Of a DNA stretch of 64,000 bases, positions 36,591-50,058 are shown in pieces (positions within the stretch are counted from its first letter, which is position 1; the number at the start of each line of letters is the position of its first letter). Position numbers and translations under genes: made by a program. Where the stretch lies: the NCBI GenBank assembly GCA_008921705.1, contig VFFE01007644.1:482060-546059 (forward strand), read 5' to 3'. Source of the DNA: Burhinus oedicnemus (Eukaryota; Chordata; Aves; Charadriiformes; Burhinidae). A model generated the notes under the pieces. The model was not told where the DNA came from and made no database searches. It saw only the letters and a list, made by a program, of their open reading frames with translations.

Positions 36591-38486
36591 GGGCTGGCAG
36601 GGGTGGGTTAGGGAGCTGGCATTCAATGGCAGAATTAGAATTTACATATTTCAGTGTGTAAATTTTACAGCAGAATTTAATGTTGTGTGATTTATCTGGG
36701 TTTTGATGGTGGAGAGAACAGGCAGGGGAGTATTCCCCAGTGAGATACAGGACAGCAGTGCTTACACAGACAATTGTGCAGCTCTGCCTGCGTTCTGGGA
36801 GACACCACTTCTTAAGTGTCCTTGAAATTCCAAATCAAAACTAAATTTGGGAAAGACACACCCTATAATAAATGTATTCTCAGAGAACTATTTCCTGCTT
36901 GGACCCATATTCTGCATAAAAGTGAATTTAAAAACTATTATTTGCTTTCCTTTCAAACACTTTGTGCCAGTGCAATTTGCAAAACAGACTTGTGGAACAG
37001 TTTGTGGACTTTTAGGTATTAAAATATTGGTCTCCTGCACACTGTGGACTAAATATTTGTCAAGTAACACGTTAAACAGCTCAAGTCTTTCAAAGGACTT
37101 CTATAAAAAACAACTAACTAAATAGGTTTTATTATACAGAGAAGAGTAAGAACAGAAAATATTTCATGGAAATTTGGACCTATATTTAGACTAAAGACCT
37201 TGTAGAACAAAACATGCCAATCAATCCCTGAAAAGTGTTAAAATAATAAACACAGTTGTCCAGATCTAGTGTGACATTTAGACACTGTGATGCTCAACAA
37301 CACACGGACAGGGGCTGGATAGCCAACCCAGAAGTCAAAGTCAGAATTTTGTGGCCAGTGTTTCAGTCACACTGAGGACAGGTTTTTGGTAAGGGTGAGA
37401 TTCACAGCAGCCCAATAACTTACTGAAGGACATCTAAGCCAGTTTGTTAGGAAAACAGAAAGACAAGCTGCATCTACAATTCTATGTTTTCCTTAACAAT
37501 GTCATTGACGGCTGGTTATGCAACCTGGGGAACTGGGATCTATAGCCTGATGTCTTCTCCTGCAGCTGGGCACCTGCAACATCATTGTGGGTAGATAGGA
37601 CAGGTTCACTCTCACCTCTGAGAAGGTTGTTCATAGTGGTCAATCACATCATGGTTAATAGACATGCTCAGGAGTTGGGATCCCTCTAGCCCACATAAAG
37701 CTGCCAAGTTACAAACTCTTATGCCCACAAGTTACGGTCTATATCTCCTGCTGATGCGGAATTCATGCTTCTGGACACTTCAGAAAAAGACCAGGCTAAA
37801 GCAATCATGACTCTCCAGTTTAATGCTTACAGCTCTCATCTGCAAGGTGAGATCTGAACCTCTCCACAATTTTGAATAAATCAGTGATGCTACATCATAC
37901 CGGACTAACCAACATCTATTTTCACAACACAATGTTGTAGATTTGCTTTCACACTGGATTATTTTGGGGGAACTACTGTTTTGTTTTTATTTCTATATGG
38001 ATTTCTTCCTTGTAAGGGCACTTTTCTTGCTCAAGACTACAGTGTTTCTTTCTTGACCTACACCAACATGAAGCTGTAAAATTGAAATCATGAAAATACT
38101 TAAACTCCCTTGTTGAGTTTCCACATTATAGAAAAACAACTAAATTCCTCTCTTGTACCTTTCCTCTGTACAATTTGTATTTAATATGATGAGGCAGCTT
38201 GCTCCTTGAAATTTTAACTTTGAGGCAACAAAACACTTGATTCTTCTTTCTCCCTGCTCCTCTCAAAACCTCCAAGGCAAAATTACTGTAGGTGGTCACT
38301 TCCTAGGAATCTCAAAAGGAGGAAGATTTCCTACTCATTGTGACTTTTGTCAAAATATCCTTCACAGAAAACTCTATTTAATGTTTATCAGCGTCTAGAT
38401 TGCCTCAGTTAGAGACTTCTCTGAAGTCAAAACTTCTCTGAAGGCTAAATTCATTGCCTGTACATACAGCAAGCCACAAAGCAAGA
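36591..38486. other. Noncoding DNA, possible old repeat, no gene seen
   Basis: A G-rich shoulder follows the pentamer array (36591-36625). From about 37260 to 37860 the sequence is less AT-rich and has phrases such as gagattcacagcagcccaat and ggacatctaagcc that resemble decayed avian interspersed repeats, but I cannot name a family. The overlapping frames 36816-37022 and 36847-37125 show no coding character. Confidence 0.45.
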
Positions 38487-38512
38487 TTTTAGGCATCACA
38501 TGATGCCTAAAA
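38487..38512. repeat. 26-bp hairpin with 12-bp perfect arms
   Basis: The arms ttttaggcatca and tgatgcctaaaa are exact reverse complements around a two-base centre. Just downstream, related words recur (aaaggcatctttt, ggaggcattttaggcac, and cacctttgg twice), so about 100 bp carry repeated ggca/tttt motifs in both orientations. This could be the end of a decayed inverted-repeat transposon. The plus and minus open frames 38500-38688 and 38496-38696 lie over it and mirror each other, as expected from self-complementary DNA. Confidence 0.85.
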
Positions 38513-39511
38513 GGCATCTTTTGGCCACCTTTGGAGGCATTTTAGGCACCTTTGGGAATGTGGTACTCTGCAAACCTAAGTCCAGCCGAATGGCATTAGG
38601 TGGCTTTGGACATACGATGTTGCATTCTGAAAAGGTTGTTCGTTTCTTATTAAAGACCTTTTTAAATATTTTTCCTCCTTTTGAATAAATCACCAATCGA
38701 AATTGTGGTTTGTAAAAACACAGTTCAAATAAATCAGCTTTTCAGGTATAAAATCATTCTGTTGATTAATTTCTGACTACAGTAATGCTAGCCCTTTACA
38801 GACAAGAAGAACAAAAATATCAACAAAATCCAGGAACAAAAAGCAGGCCATTAAATAATCAAACAGGGACACCATTACAGGGAAAACTGTGGTCGGAAGA
38901 TTTCTCTGTTTGTCTGCCTTTCCTGATGAGACCTGCCATATGTAACCATCAGAGAGCATTTAATCTTCATCACTGAGTGTTTGACAAGGTAACTTGTATC
39001 TTATAACATTTACTGTAGTTAAAAGAGTAGTTTGCAGTTTCAATTGTCCCCAGGAAGAGGGCTTGGGGACAAAAAAATCCCCAGAGAGAATAATAAAAAG
39101 AAAATACTTCATGCAGAACCTACAGAGGCTAGGAAGAAAACCCCACTCAGCAAGTTCTAGACAGCAGTAGGGAAAATATGGATATATTTTAGCATGAAGG
39201 AAAGAGGAGCTCCACCATACCTGCCTGCCCAATTAAGATCCTACAGTGAGCTGAAAGTGTCCCTTGTTCAGGAGACAAGTTCTAAATGGCAAAGAATGAG
39301 TCTGAACAGCCATAGGGTAATATCTGTAATGTTCATATAGGGTGAAAGAGTGGAAGCAGAAGGGTTCGTTGTGGTCTGTCTGCATCTAAGCTGCATGTAT
39401 TTCATTTTATCAGCACTAAAGCTCCTAGCATTTCTGATAAAAGTATTTTTTCAGGGGTAAGTTTTGGGCCAGGGTAGTAATTCTGTATTAATAATACTTA
39501 TTTAGATTTTA

Positions 39512-39529
39512 AATAAATAATTATTTATT
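39512..39529. repeat. 18-bp AT-only perfect palindrome
   Basis: The sequence aataaataattatttatt equals its reverse complement. It sits in an A/T-dominated stretch (about 39507-39560) where such palindromes arise easily, so it carries less weight than the GC-centred one at 22070-22087. Confidence 0.85.
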
Positions 39530-42500
39530 ATTATTCAAATTAAATAATTAAACTAATAATGATAGTAGCTGTGAAAGCTGTTATGCGTCAAGGAGAAACG
39601 GTGTTTCTAGCAAATGCTGCTAGATGTTATTTGGGCTAGGAAGCACGACAGAGGGTGGATGGGGAAAATAAAAGTACAGCTTGTTGAGTTCAGAAAAAAT
39701 TCAACTAAGTTTTGATCTGGTGTTTTCAGAGCCAACAGACAGAATCTGTCACTCAGTTGAGGAAATCTGGCCAGACATGTTATAAACACGAAATGAGAAG
39801 ATCACTGGGTGATTTGTAATCCATTTCTGAATGTTTCACACAGGTGCTTTGCAGACAAGAGTCCATTTGGAGGCATTATGTACAGTTCTGCCAGTAACTA
39901 TTACTTGTTTATCTACTATTTTATCTCCATTAACTAAAGCAGGAAAACTCTACTCAGAGGGCAGTAACATCGTCTGGGTTGGTTTTTTAATCATTATTAG
40001 AAAAAGTATGAAAGGGAGAGGACTGAAGTAACACAAAAAATTGCATTAATACCATCTAGAGGATTGGAAATATGTTGGGTAAACAAGAGAAGAATGGAGA
40101 AGGAAGGTAATAGATGAAAATCACGATGCTGGAAATTGCAGTTAATTGACAAATGAAATAATGTGTTACTCTCTCTTGGGTTCCTTTGAAAAAGTTGTCC
40201 GGAACAAAGCAGGCCTTCTTAGCAACACACTGCAATCCTGGCTTTGCAAAAAACAAAGTGGAACCGAGAGATGAATTCCCATTTTCTCCTTCCTTCATCC
40301 TTTCCCTCCTGCCACCTCACATGTATTCCTTCTCTCAGCTCTCTTTCTCTGGAACTGGCATCCTTTTGTTTCAACAGTACTGATTCTAGTTTTAACAACA
40401 TAAACTTATGATCACAGCCATCTTAAAACCTTCAAAAAGCAGAAACTGATGTACTAGTTTGCCAGACGGGAGAGTGGCTGATAAAATTGCATCTGTGTGT
40501 ATTCCTATAGGTATGAAAAACTAAGTAAAATTTGGCACCAATGCATTTGGTTTCTCTTCATTACCTTTTTTTTTGCATTTATCTTGCTTGCTTTCTCAAC
40601 TGTCTTTGTTTTCTTCCCTAAAGGGACAGAATAATTATTCTCTTTAGATTATATCAAAGATAAACAAATAGGATATCCTGTCAAAATATGTCTGCTGGTG
40701 AAGGAAATTTTAAACTGCAATTTTACTAGAATGAACAAATTGTTAAATCTGTATTTTTCTGAATCTTTTTTTTTCAACTATGTCATAAGTGGTAGTGGAT
40801 TTAACAAAACTATACAAGTCCGTATATCTATATCGAACTCTGATTCTTTTTCAGTTGTTATGCAGAAAGGAGAGTGTTTATTTATTCAAGTGATATTAAC
40901 AATAGATATCCTCTATAATCAGTCAGATTTCAGATTCATTTGCAGAGGACTTTATTCTTCCACAATAATTGTTGTTTAAATAGAGCCATTAAGATTATCC
41001 AGCTTTTGAGCATAGCTTTGAATAAAATTCCAGTTTCCTAGGAGCAGCAAAAAATATCTTTGATTCAACAGTTGTCTTCCCCTTCTTATTATGGCATTGA
41101 GCAAATAGATCAGTGAAGTATGGGGGATGCTAAGCTGTTGTAGCTCTTCTGTTGAAGAGGAGAAATATATTAAGGTCATGAAAGAATAAATGGAATTTTT
41201 TGGTCTCAATGTTTGCTTTTGTTTCTGTTTTTTAAATACTAATTTAAAATGGATTGACCCAATTATTCTCTCTGTATACATAATTTCCAAGTGTACCGTT
41301 ATTTAAGTCATCTCTTATTTTATCTTGCTGTATGACCTCTAGTCTCCATGTGAGGTTTTCTGCCTGGGTGCTAGTCACCATTTTCCCTACAGACAATGGA
41401 AAAAGAAAGGGCACATTAGGAGAATGTTTCATCGCACCTCTGAGAAACACTTATCTTGGAACAGGCTGAATTGCAAAAGCTTATGTCTTGACACAGTTGA
41501 CGGGGGAGCGTAGATGACTTGCCTAGCTTTCAAATGACCGAAGCTGAAGACAAGTGAATCACATCCTTCATGGTCTGCTACAGAGATGGCTTAATCAGAG
41601 GTGATTTAATCCTGTACACAGCAAAAATTGTTTGGCAGTTAACTAAGAGCTACTTGGCTATTACTATTACTAGCTGTAACTAACTTTGGGACCTCTACAT
41701 ATCTACATCCACTAACAGCTACTTGTGGATGCTCAACCATTGTGACTCCAGAGGTGGTAACAAGGATGTCAAACTCAGGTGGAAATACAAAAAAACAAAA
41801 ATTTGTTTGAAATATATTAAATTTTTCTTCCCAAAATCCTTGAAGAAATAAAAATTCTGATCTAATATCAGTCTTTAGTTTACAGTCTTGCAATATGAGC
41901 ATCAGATGGGTCAGATGAGAACCAGATCTGGCATGAGAAAGAAGATAAAAATAAATGTAAACCCTAGAATGAGTAGGACAGAAAAAATGAGACAGGGAGT
42001 GGGGCATAGGCTGCCTGCCCTTCTCACTACCAGTGAGCCATTAGATCATCTCTGCTAAATCTTGTAATCTCATTTACTCAGAGCAAGAAATTTTACATGA
42101 GATCACAGTAATATCAGGACCATTTTCTTTTTTTAAATGATTTTTGCTTTTATTTTGTCATAAATTAAATCTCTAGATGTTTTATTTGCTTGCTAAAAAC
42201 AAGATGCAGAGTTTTTAATTCTCCTTAGCATAAAATAGTTGTAATCAATCTTTTAAAAGAGACACTATTCAAAGACTAAGATTAAAAATGCATACACTCA
42301 AAGTGCATTTTATTGATTGGATCCTTGATCAAGAAAGAAACTAAATATGTCACCGCTGCTTGTGTGTAACTAGTATACAATTTTTAAAGAACAAATCCTT
42401 AGACAGAAAATTGCACTTGACATTTAGTATGCTTGGAAAAACTTATGTGAAATAAATACTTTTATGAACAGCCTAGTTTAAAGAATATGTTTCACTGACA

Positions 42501-45500
42501 TACTGATATTATTTTTATTTTTACTTAGTTTAAGCAACAGTCCATCCCTCCCTCCTCCTTTTCCAGACCTCTCCCTAGACTTGTCTTGAACTGGAAATCT
42601 TCCATGGCGAGTTATTCCTCAGAGTGTCTGTGATCCAGTGCTGGCTTCAGGAACCAGGAGATAACACGCAGCATCATACAGTCAGTTTACAGATCTGCAG
42701 AGGGTGTTCCAGTCAGTCTGAGACAAGAATTATAACAAGCCTGTTCATGTGTGTAACAGGCATATCTCTGACATCACTTTTGTTGGTGTGTCCATCAGTC
42801 TTGATCTTTCATTGCATGGTCTAGAGACCTTCTGGTGTAGTTTGTGGTTCCTTTCTTGGTATGCCTAGAAAAAGGTGAGCAGTGCCAAGGAATGATGTGC
42901 ATCCAGCTCTTGACTATGGGCAGTTAGCATGATCAAACACGGGAGTCCATGGCTGGAGGAGAAGAAAAAAGCAAGTAAAGGAATGTATATAAAACCAAGT
43001 CACTCATATACTTTATACTGTTAATGATATTAACATTATGAGTCGTAGTAGTCGATATTCAGGTCTCTAAGCATGACCGTAAGTTTAGATATTACTATGA
43101 AAAGACATTTTTCTTATGCTCATAAACTTTGTCCTGCAGAACTGCCAGTTGAAAAAAATCTACAATTCTGTAAATGGAAGCAGCCTAGTCAGCTCTGCCC
43201 TGTCAGTGCTTCATAGGACCCCACATAATCTCTCACACTTAAAAAAATGTGAGCAACCTGAAAATATTTCAATAAAAGCTGACAATTTCCTAACAGTAGT
43301 GTTATATTTTATTAAAAAGTAAGGTCCCATATCGCACATCTACTGAGATGCAGATATTTGCAATCAGATATAACACTTATGAATTTCTATGAAAGTGATT
43401 TAGTCCTTGAAATGCATAAATACAGGACTAGGATAGTTCCATTTTTCCACTTGTATGTAAATAAATAAATACCCTGGCCCTTGTGCTCATACCCAAGCAA
43501 TGTCCTTCAGTCTTTCTCCCTCCAAAAAGTGCTACATTTGACATGCAGAACAAAGAGCAATCGCAAGTTATAAAAAAATTCATGTCAGTTCTGTATATTT
43601 ATGCAGTGTTTGATTCTTTAAACTAGGGTAACTTAAAATCATTTTTGTCTCAGGAGAGCAGAGTAGTCAAAATCAAAATGTCTGGAAAAGATACAGGGGA
43701 CAGTGGCTGCTTACACACTGGAAGAAAACTTTTTGTCTGATGATAATTTTTTTCTATGTGAAAGAACCAGATGTAGGTGTAAGGGAAGACAAGATACAGG
43801 CACTCTACTCTCTAGTTGTGGGGAGCAAGTATTATACAGGCTTATGACTATAGGGAGTAGGAGCTATAGCTAGGTCTCCTATCCTCTTCCCGAGAAAAAC
43901 AGTTCCAGGTGGGAGAATGTAGAAAAAAAAACCACTTTAAAAAGAATGGAGCAAACGTTTGCGAGCAGGCTGGTTGTGCAGAGATGGATATTAACAACAT
44001 GACATGAAAGACACTGGGTATCAGGAATCTGTAGAAATAGAAAAGCTTACACTGATCTTCGAGATCTCTTTTTGCTGTGTAAGAGAGTCTACGGCAGTGC
44101 AACTCACCAGTGTACCTGTGCTATGCTTTCTGTAGTCATGCACGCAAGGGCAGAGTGGGAATAATATGCTGTTATTATGATCCGGTGTAGTTTTGGTTGT
44201 TCTGGACAGGCTGATTTGCTGGAGGAAGCTAAGGAGGGTTATCATTCCCTCTCAGCACTACCTCGTGCAATCTGTACTCTCTTCCATTAACACCGAGTCA
44301 ATGGTAATTTAATTAATGCAGTTAGTACAACAGTTCACTCATTCCTCTGGGGAAAGAAAAATCACTCGGTTGAAATTCAAAGGAAAAAGAGAGAGAAGCT
44401 ATCATCTTGGTCTTTCTTGTAGCTCCTTGAAAAGCACAAAATCACTTTAATGTCAATCACTTGCTGCTACGCAGTCAAAGGAGATCTAACTTAAAGCACA
44501 TAATACGTAACTTCTGAATTTTATCCAGGACCTCTCTGCTTCAAATCAAATCTCTATCTCATATTGTTTGATCATCTTGCCACAATATGAACTCTTTACT
44601 TGAAGATAATGGTCCAAATTCTCAGCTTTCATGAATTAGCATAGCTCCTTGGCCTCTAATGGAGCTGTGCCCATTTCAATCAGCCGAGTCCAAGGCTCTA
44701 GCCCCCTATTTTTAAAATTCTTCTGCCTGATTCAAATGGTATTTATATGTTTTGTGTAGTGCAGTGAGGGCCAAAATAAGATTCATAGAGAAAATACTTA
44801 CTATTTCAAAGCTGGATCACTTATGATTAATACCTAAATTTTCAACATATTATTTACCAAGAGACTCTAAAGAGGATTTTTATTTATTCATTGAAGACAA
44901 TTTACTGTATTCCTTTATAACATCACATTCACCAGAGCATAGTAAAGTGCGCACCAAGCCACTCCTTGCTTCACATATCTAAGCAACTTGGTGTAAAGAA
45001 ATAAATTTTTATTTCTAGTAATTTGAATTTCAGCAAAAAAACATTGCTACAAACAGTGGTCCGAGCTATACGCTTGTCTATAAACTACTAGAGGAGCTCA
45101 CAGCTTAGCCATAAATCAGAATATTCCTAAAACAGCTTCTGGCAGCCTTCTTGACTTGTACTTGAGGCTTTGAGCAAGTACAATGTTACCTGTGTTAATC
45201 TGCCCCACACAGACTCACTGTACCCAAAAGGTCCATATCCTCCAAAAGATGCCTCTGAAAGCTTATCCTCTAATATTGTTCTAATTTGCAAGCATAAATC
45301 TTATTATAAAATACTCTTCTCACAGGAGAAACAATTTCACAGTAGCGTTTCATGGTAATATTTCATTCCTCTAAATATGAACCTGTATGAGCTCTAAGTC
45401 AGAATATCTAGAAAAAAAAAAAGGAAGTATGGGTGTACTGGACTCACCTGGGAACTCTCTGCCTTTACTTTCAGTGCAATTTAAGCTTTAAAGAAGATCT

Positions 45501-48500
45501 GTTTGTGGAAAACTGTTGGAAAACATTGATTTTGTGAGCCAGAGAATTGTTAGTCTTTGATCAAACAATTTTTTTTTTTTTTTCCTATAGAGAAGTACCA
45601 GTCTCCATGTGATTACTCAGTTCCAGGTGGAGCTTGGTTAAGAATGACTCAGGCTTGAGTTGTGTTGGAAAAGACATGACCAAAGCACAGACTACTGGCT
45701 TGCTGCAAGAAGAGTTAAATGACTGATCACTTAGAAAAAGCGTTGGCTATTTTATAGATAATCAAGGATTGGATAAAAGTTGGTGTGGTGTATACATTGC
45801 TACCATTACAATTAGCAATTACCTTTAAAGTAACCTTACACAATCGATGAACTGTTACATGGTCATACACATGGTGCAAAACTTCTTACCTGATCCAGAA
45901 GATTTTTCAAAAAGCAATGAGATTATAGATTTTATGAAGAACTCCTAACTCTTTCTAAAATAAGATGTGCTGAAATTTTGAGGAGAAAAGTTGGGAGTGA
46001 AAGGTGATCCGGTAAGTATAAGGATTCAGGAAGGAATGTAGGTAATTAACACCCTCTTCTCTCCCAGGAAGGAAGCAAAAGAAGAGTTATACCTTCAGAA
46101 ACATGGCCAATAGTTAAAGGAGGAAAACCTAGGTACCAGGAAAGTATGGCAAAGAGTGATAATCTCCCGTGATCACAAAGAAAACACAATGCCCTGTGAA
46201 AGGTCCCTGAGGTAGCAGTCCCAAAAAGGACTGCTTAGAGTACAACCCCTGCAGACAGTCTGATGCCCAGAACAGTGTGTATTTCTGTACCCATGAGATG
46301 CTATTTGATCACAGACCTCAGCAGAGATTATTTGGTCTCATCATTGCATCAGGGTACACCTTCTGGTTCCTCCCCCACCTGGTTTAATTTAGTCCAGGAG
46401 TCTCCGTATCTTACTCTGTTACACACACTATGCTCACGTTTGCAGGCTATTTGCTTACATTCTGGAACTCACCTGTTGGCCCAAGTTTCATGATAAAAGT
46501 GATTGTAAATTCAGAATGAACTTTAGCATCTCTGCAGTGCTTCCTCCCGCTCTACAAATTCAGTTCTGCGACTGGAGAACAATTCAGATTATTATTATTT
46601 TAGATACAAAAGTCAAGAGCAGTAAACTATCACGATTTCTAGTATTACCTAGCAGTGTAAATTTTAGCCTACAGGTAGTATGTCAGATTGTCACTTTGAT
46701 GGCTGATATGGTCACCTAGGTTACATTGTTTCTGTACCTGGCAACTTTAAGCAAAAGAAGGAAATCGGCTGAAAACCAGCACTTTTGGTGAAAGTTTTTT
46801 TAAAACAGCTTTCTTCTTTTTCATCTAAAAAGCTTTGTCCCTTCCACAGTGAGCTCTGCAAAAAATAGATATTAAAACAAAGCCAGTTTGAATCTTCCCA
46901 TAGGTTGTCATTTCTTATAAATACTTTTTATTTAACAAGTTTTGCAAATGCTTTCATTAATAAACAGATGCTTGTCCAGAAACTGCTGAACATTGACAAA
47001 TGCAAGCCTGGCACAAACTTGGCAGAGTTCTTTCTGGAAACAGTTGTGATTCTTAATATTTATTCAGTTTTTCTTGCTATTATGATTTCTTTTCAGGAAA
47101 GGAAACAGTGCTTAGTGAAGCTCTGTACAGTGCACAGGGCATTCTGTGCACTGCCAGCAACTACTGCTAAGTAATCTTATTCCCACATATTTGTGTTTGT
47201 TACAAGTACAGTCAGTTCCTTGGTGCCGAAGTTAATAATACCCTATACAAAAAAACAGCCACTTAATCTCCTTGTATTGAATTAGACTCTAAGTAAATGC
47301 AGTGGGGAAATGTGCGATGAGTTTGGGGCACAGAGCAATGGCTGTGGTGTGCAGAATAGGCCTGGCTCTGATGTCCAATTCCTGTGCCTGCTTGCCGGCA
47401 TTGTGTGCAGTCACTTTTAATTATAACCGTCCATCTGCAGTTCATGTGCACCTGGTAGTGAGGACAACTGTGAGGGCGAGGTACACATGTACAGGCTTTA
47501 TGTTCGCTCTTAAGAACAGTAATGCCTCTCTATAGCTGTTTTTATAAACAAGATAACGGAAGTAATTGATCGTCTTTTTCCTCTTTAAAGTATGTATCAG
47601 AAATGTCTGGTGTTCTATTATTTTCACTCAGGCTATTGTTAGTGTGAAGTGGCTTGAATACTCCAGTGGCTTCTAGTTCTGAAGCATCATGAGTTGCTCA
47701 ATAGGATATAGATTATAAGCTTCCATACTTCTCTTTCTTTCTTAGTACTGATATGACATTGTATTTTCTAAAGAAAATTTATCCACCACCTAGATCCACA
47801 TATAGAAAGATTTCTAATTAAATTCAGCTGTTTCCTTTGGGCTAGTTCAAGCCCAGCTTTTCACTAGACTATTGCATTCCATCATTTTATATTTAAACAA
47901 ATGTCATTACAGGTGATAAAATGAGGGTGGCAAAGATTTTTATCTGACTAATGATTTCTGGTAGTTGGGGAAAAGGTTCATTCAGAACCTAGGGATTAAC
48001 AAAGTATATTTGTGCAGAGGAGCTGTGGGATCAAATGGAAAACCGGATCTTTAATTCTGAAGCTCTCTTCCTTGCTACAACACAAAACCCCTCTTTGTTA
48101 CGAGACAATAAGTTTCTTTTTATTATTACACATTCACTTGAACAAAAGAAAATCCTATGTCTATGTTGTGACTTGGATTATATATTATACTTGCATTTGA
48201 CTTCAATTTTCAGTGTCAATTATTGAGTCTTCTAAGAGTAGGACACTATTAACAAGATTTTTTTCTCCTTATTGACAGGATGGTTCCATAGATGGGTTTC
48301 TGCTTAAGTCTGATATTGATAGCTAATCAATAATTAGTAGAAATAAACTAATCTGAATAGACATTGAAAACAGACATGCTTTTACAAACAGAACGCTTTG
48401 ATGTTGAGCCAAGTCTAGAACTTAAAAATCAAATTCATTTCCAGCCACTGGCAACCCCTCTGTGAAACTGTGCCTAGTACAAATAAGTATTGGTACACAA

Positions 48501-50014
48501 CTGGTACTCTTCATTTTAATTAGAGAATTGAAGAGGTTGAAAAGGTGATTGTTTGGAGAGGAAGAAATGCATTAGTTTAATACATCATTAAGACCCGGCA
48601 CCAATCTGAACTGGAGATCTAAGTTCACAATGAATGATGTTTAAATTAGTGTTTTTCTTGTTGCATTTCAAGCTTGAATCATGGAAGCTTCACCAACCTC
48701 TCTGTTAGACTGGCACAGAAGTCATAACACCAAAGATACTGTCAGCATAAGATTTTCATTGCTGTGTCCCATGTATTTGCAAGTGTAGTCAAATTCACAA
48801 GAGTTTCTTCACACGTACTCAAAAACTGAAATATAACTGAACAGTTGAGAGTTATGAATGTTTTGCCTGTGATCTGCCTCAGTTCAGAACACTGATAATT
48901 CTATCCTGCAGCTAATCCATTCTTTCAAAATCTGGTTTTCCAAAACTGAGTTTCCCCTTATAAAATGGATTAATGGTGTTGACCTGATCTCGTGAGCTCT
49001 ACCAGTGGCAAGCCAAAAATCGAGGATGTATACTTAATTGAACAGCTTTTAAAGGATTTGGTGGTGAGGAGTTGAATGATATTGTCAGTCCTTAGGTACG
49101 AAGTCTACCTGATTTAGCACATTGAGGGATAATCAGTGTGTCTCTTCTTCCTACTTCTTTACTCCTATTATAAAGAAACAACAAATTTGTGCCTGCAGGA
49201 ATGTTTGAAGTCTGCCAAGGAGAAGATAATGCCTGTTTCCCATGGAGCTCTCTTTTCTCAGAAGTAGAGAACAGTACGTGGACTGAACAATCGCTAGTCA
49301 AAAACCAAAAGAATTAGTAATGAGAACACCCACCATGGATATCACTGGCCACGTCACTGGAGACAGTGATCCCTTCTTTTTCTGTGCTGCAAAAGGGTAA
49401 AGGAAAGCTTTGGACCAGTACTAACAGATTACCCACAGTTATCTTGAGGAAATTGTTAAAAGCTGAGGAAAAACTTGTTAAGTAGAACTCTCACATAATG
49501 CTAAAAGAGAAGTTTAAAAAAAAAATATTTGTTTTAACAATGGAAATTGGAATACTTATTATGACAATAATATTTATGTCAATATTTATGACATTGTTTA
49601 TTCATTTATTCTTGTGTATATTCTACTGTGAAGACTTTGTCACAATAGCCTATGTCTTTTAATCATAGAGGATTGCAAATGACATAATTTATCCTCACAG
49701 ACACTGAAAAAAAATATAAACACTTTTAAAATGGAAACACAATTGTATTGTTTCTTGATGGATTTGACCATTCTTTGAACTTTATTTCACCAAGTCATCC
49801 ATGCATTCTTAATTCATTAAATTTATTCAATCTAAAGATTAAACATTTTTGAGGGGAAAGTGCTTCACATGTTGGTGTAAGAAGATGTTTAAAAATAACC
49901 TTATAATAATGCATACAGAAGAACAAATTCCTTATCTACACAAATAAATACCAGTTACAGGGTTCAATAAAGATATTTCAAAATTTCAATTTAAGTATGA
50001 ATTTTTACACCTTT

Positions 50015-50058
50015 AAAAAAACACAAAAACCCACAAAATAACCAAGAACAAACAACCC
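50015..50058 (+). repeat. A/C low-complexity tract
   Basis: Forty-four bases containing only A and C apart from two T-free-run interruptions, with CCC islands (aaaacccacaaaataacc). Third plus-strand example of this style in the window. Likely a decayed A-rich tail or simple repeat. Confidence 0.65.

Noticed and set aside
39483..39568. AT-only stretch as a possible replication origin
   Set aside because: Metazoan origins cannot be called from AT-richness, and the stretch is short and of ordinary microsatellite-like texture.
41639..42007. Minus-strand open frame of 122 codons, among the longest in the window
   Set aside because: No start context, domain, compositional bias or splice signal supports it. 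The N-terminal half is a generic aromatic/hydrophobic mix typical of T-rich DNA.
45569..45590. Fifteen-T run followed by cctatag, like a splice acceptor
   Set aside because: No open frame or donor follows at exon-like distance. Such sequences are common in AT-rich DNA.
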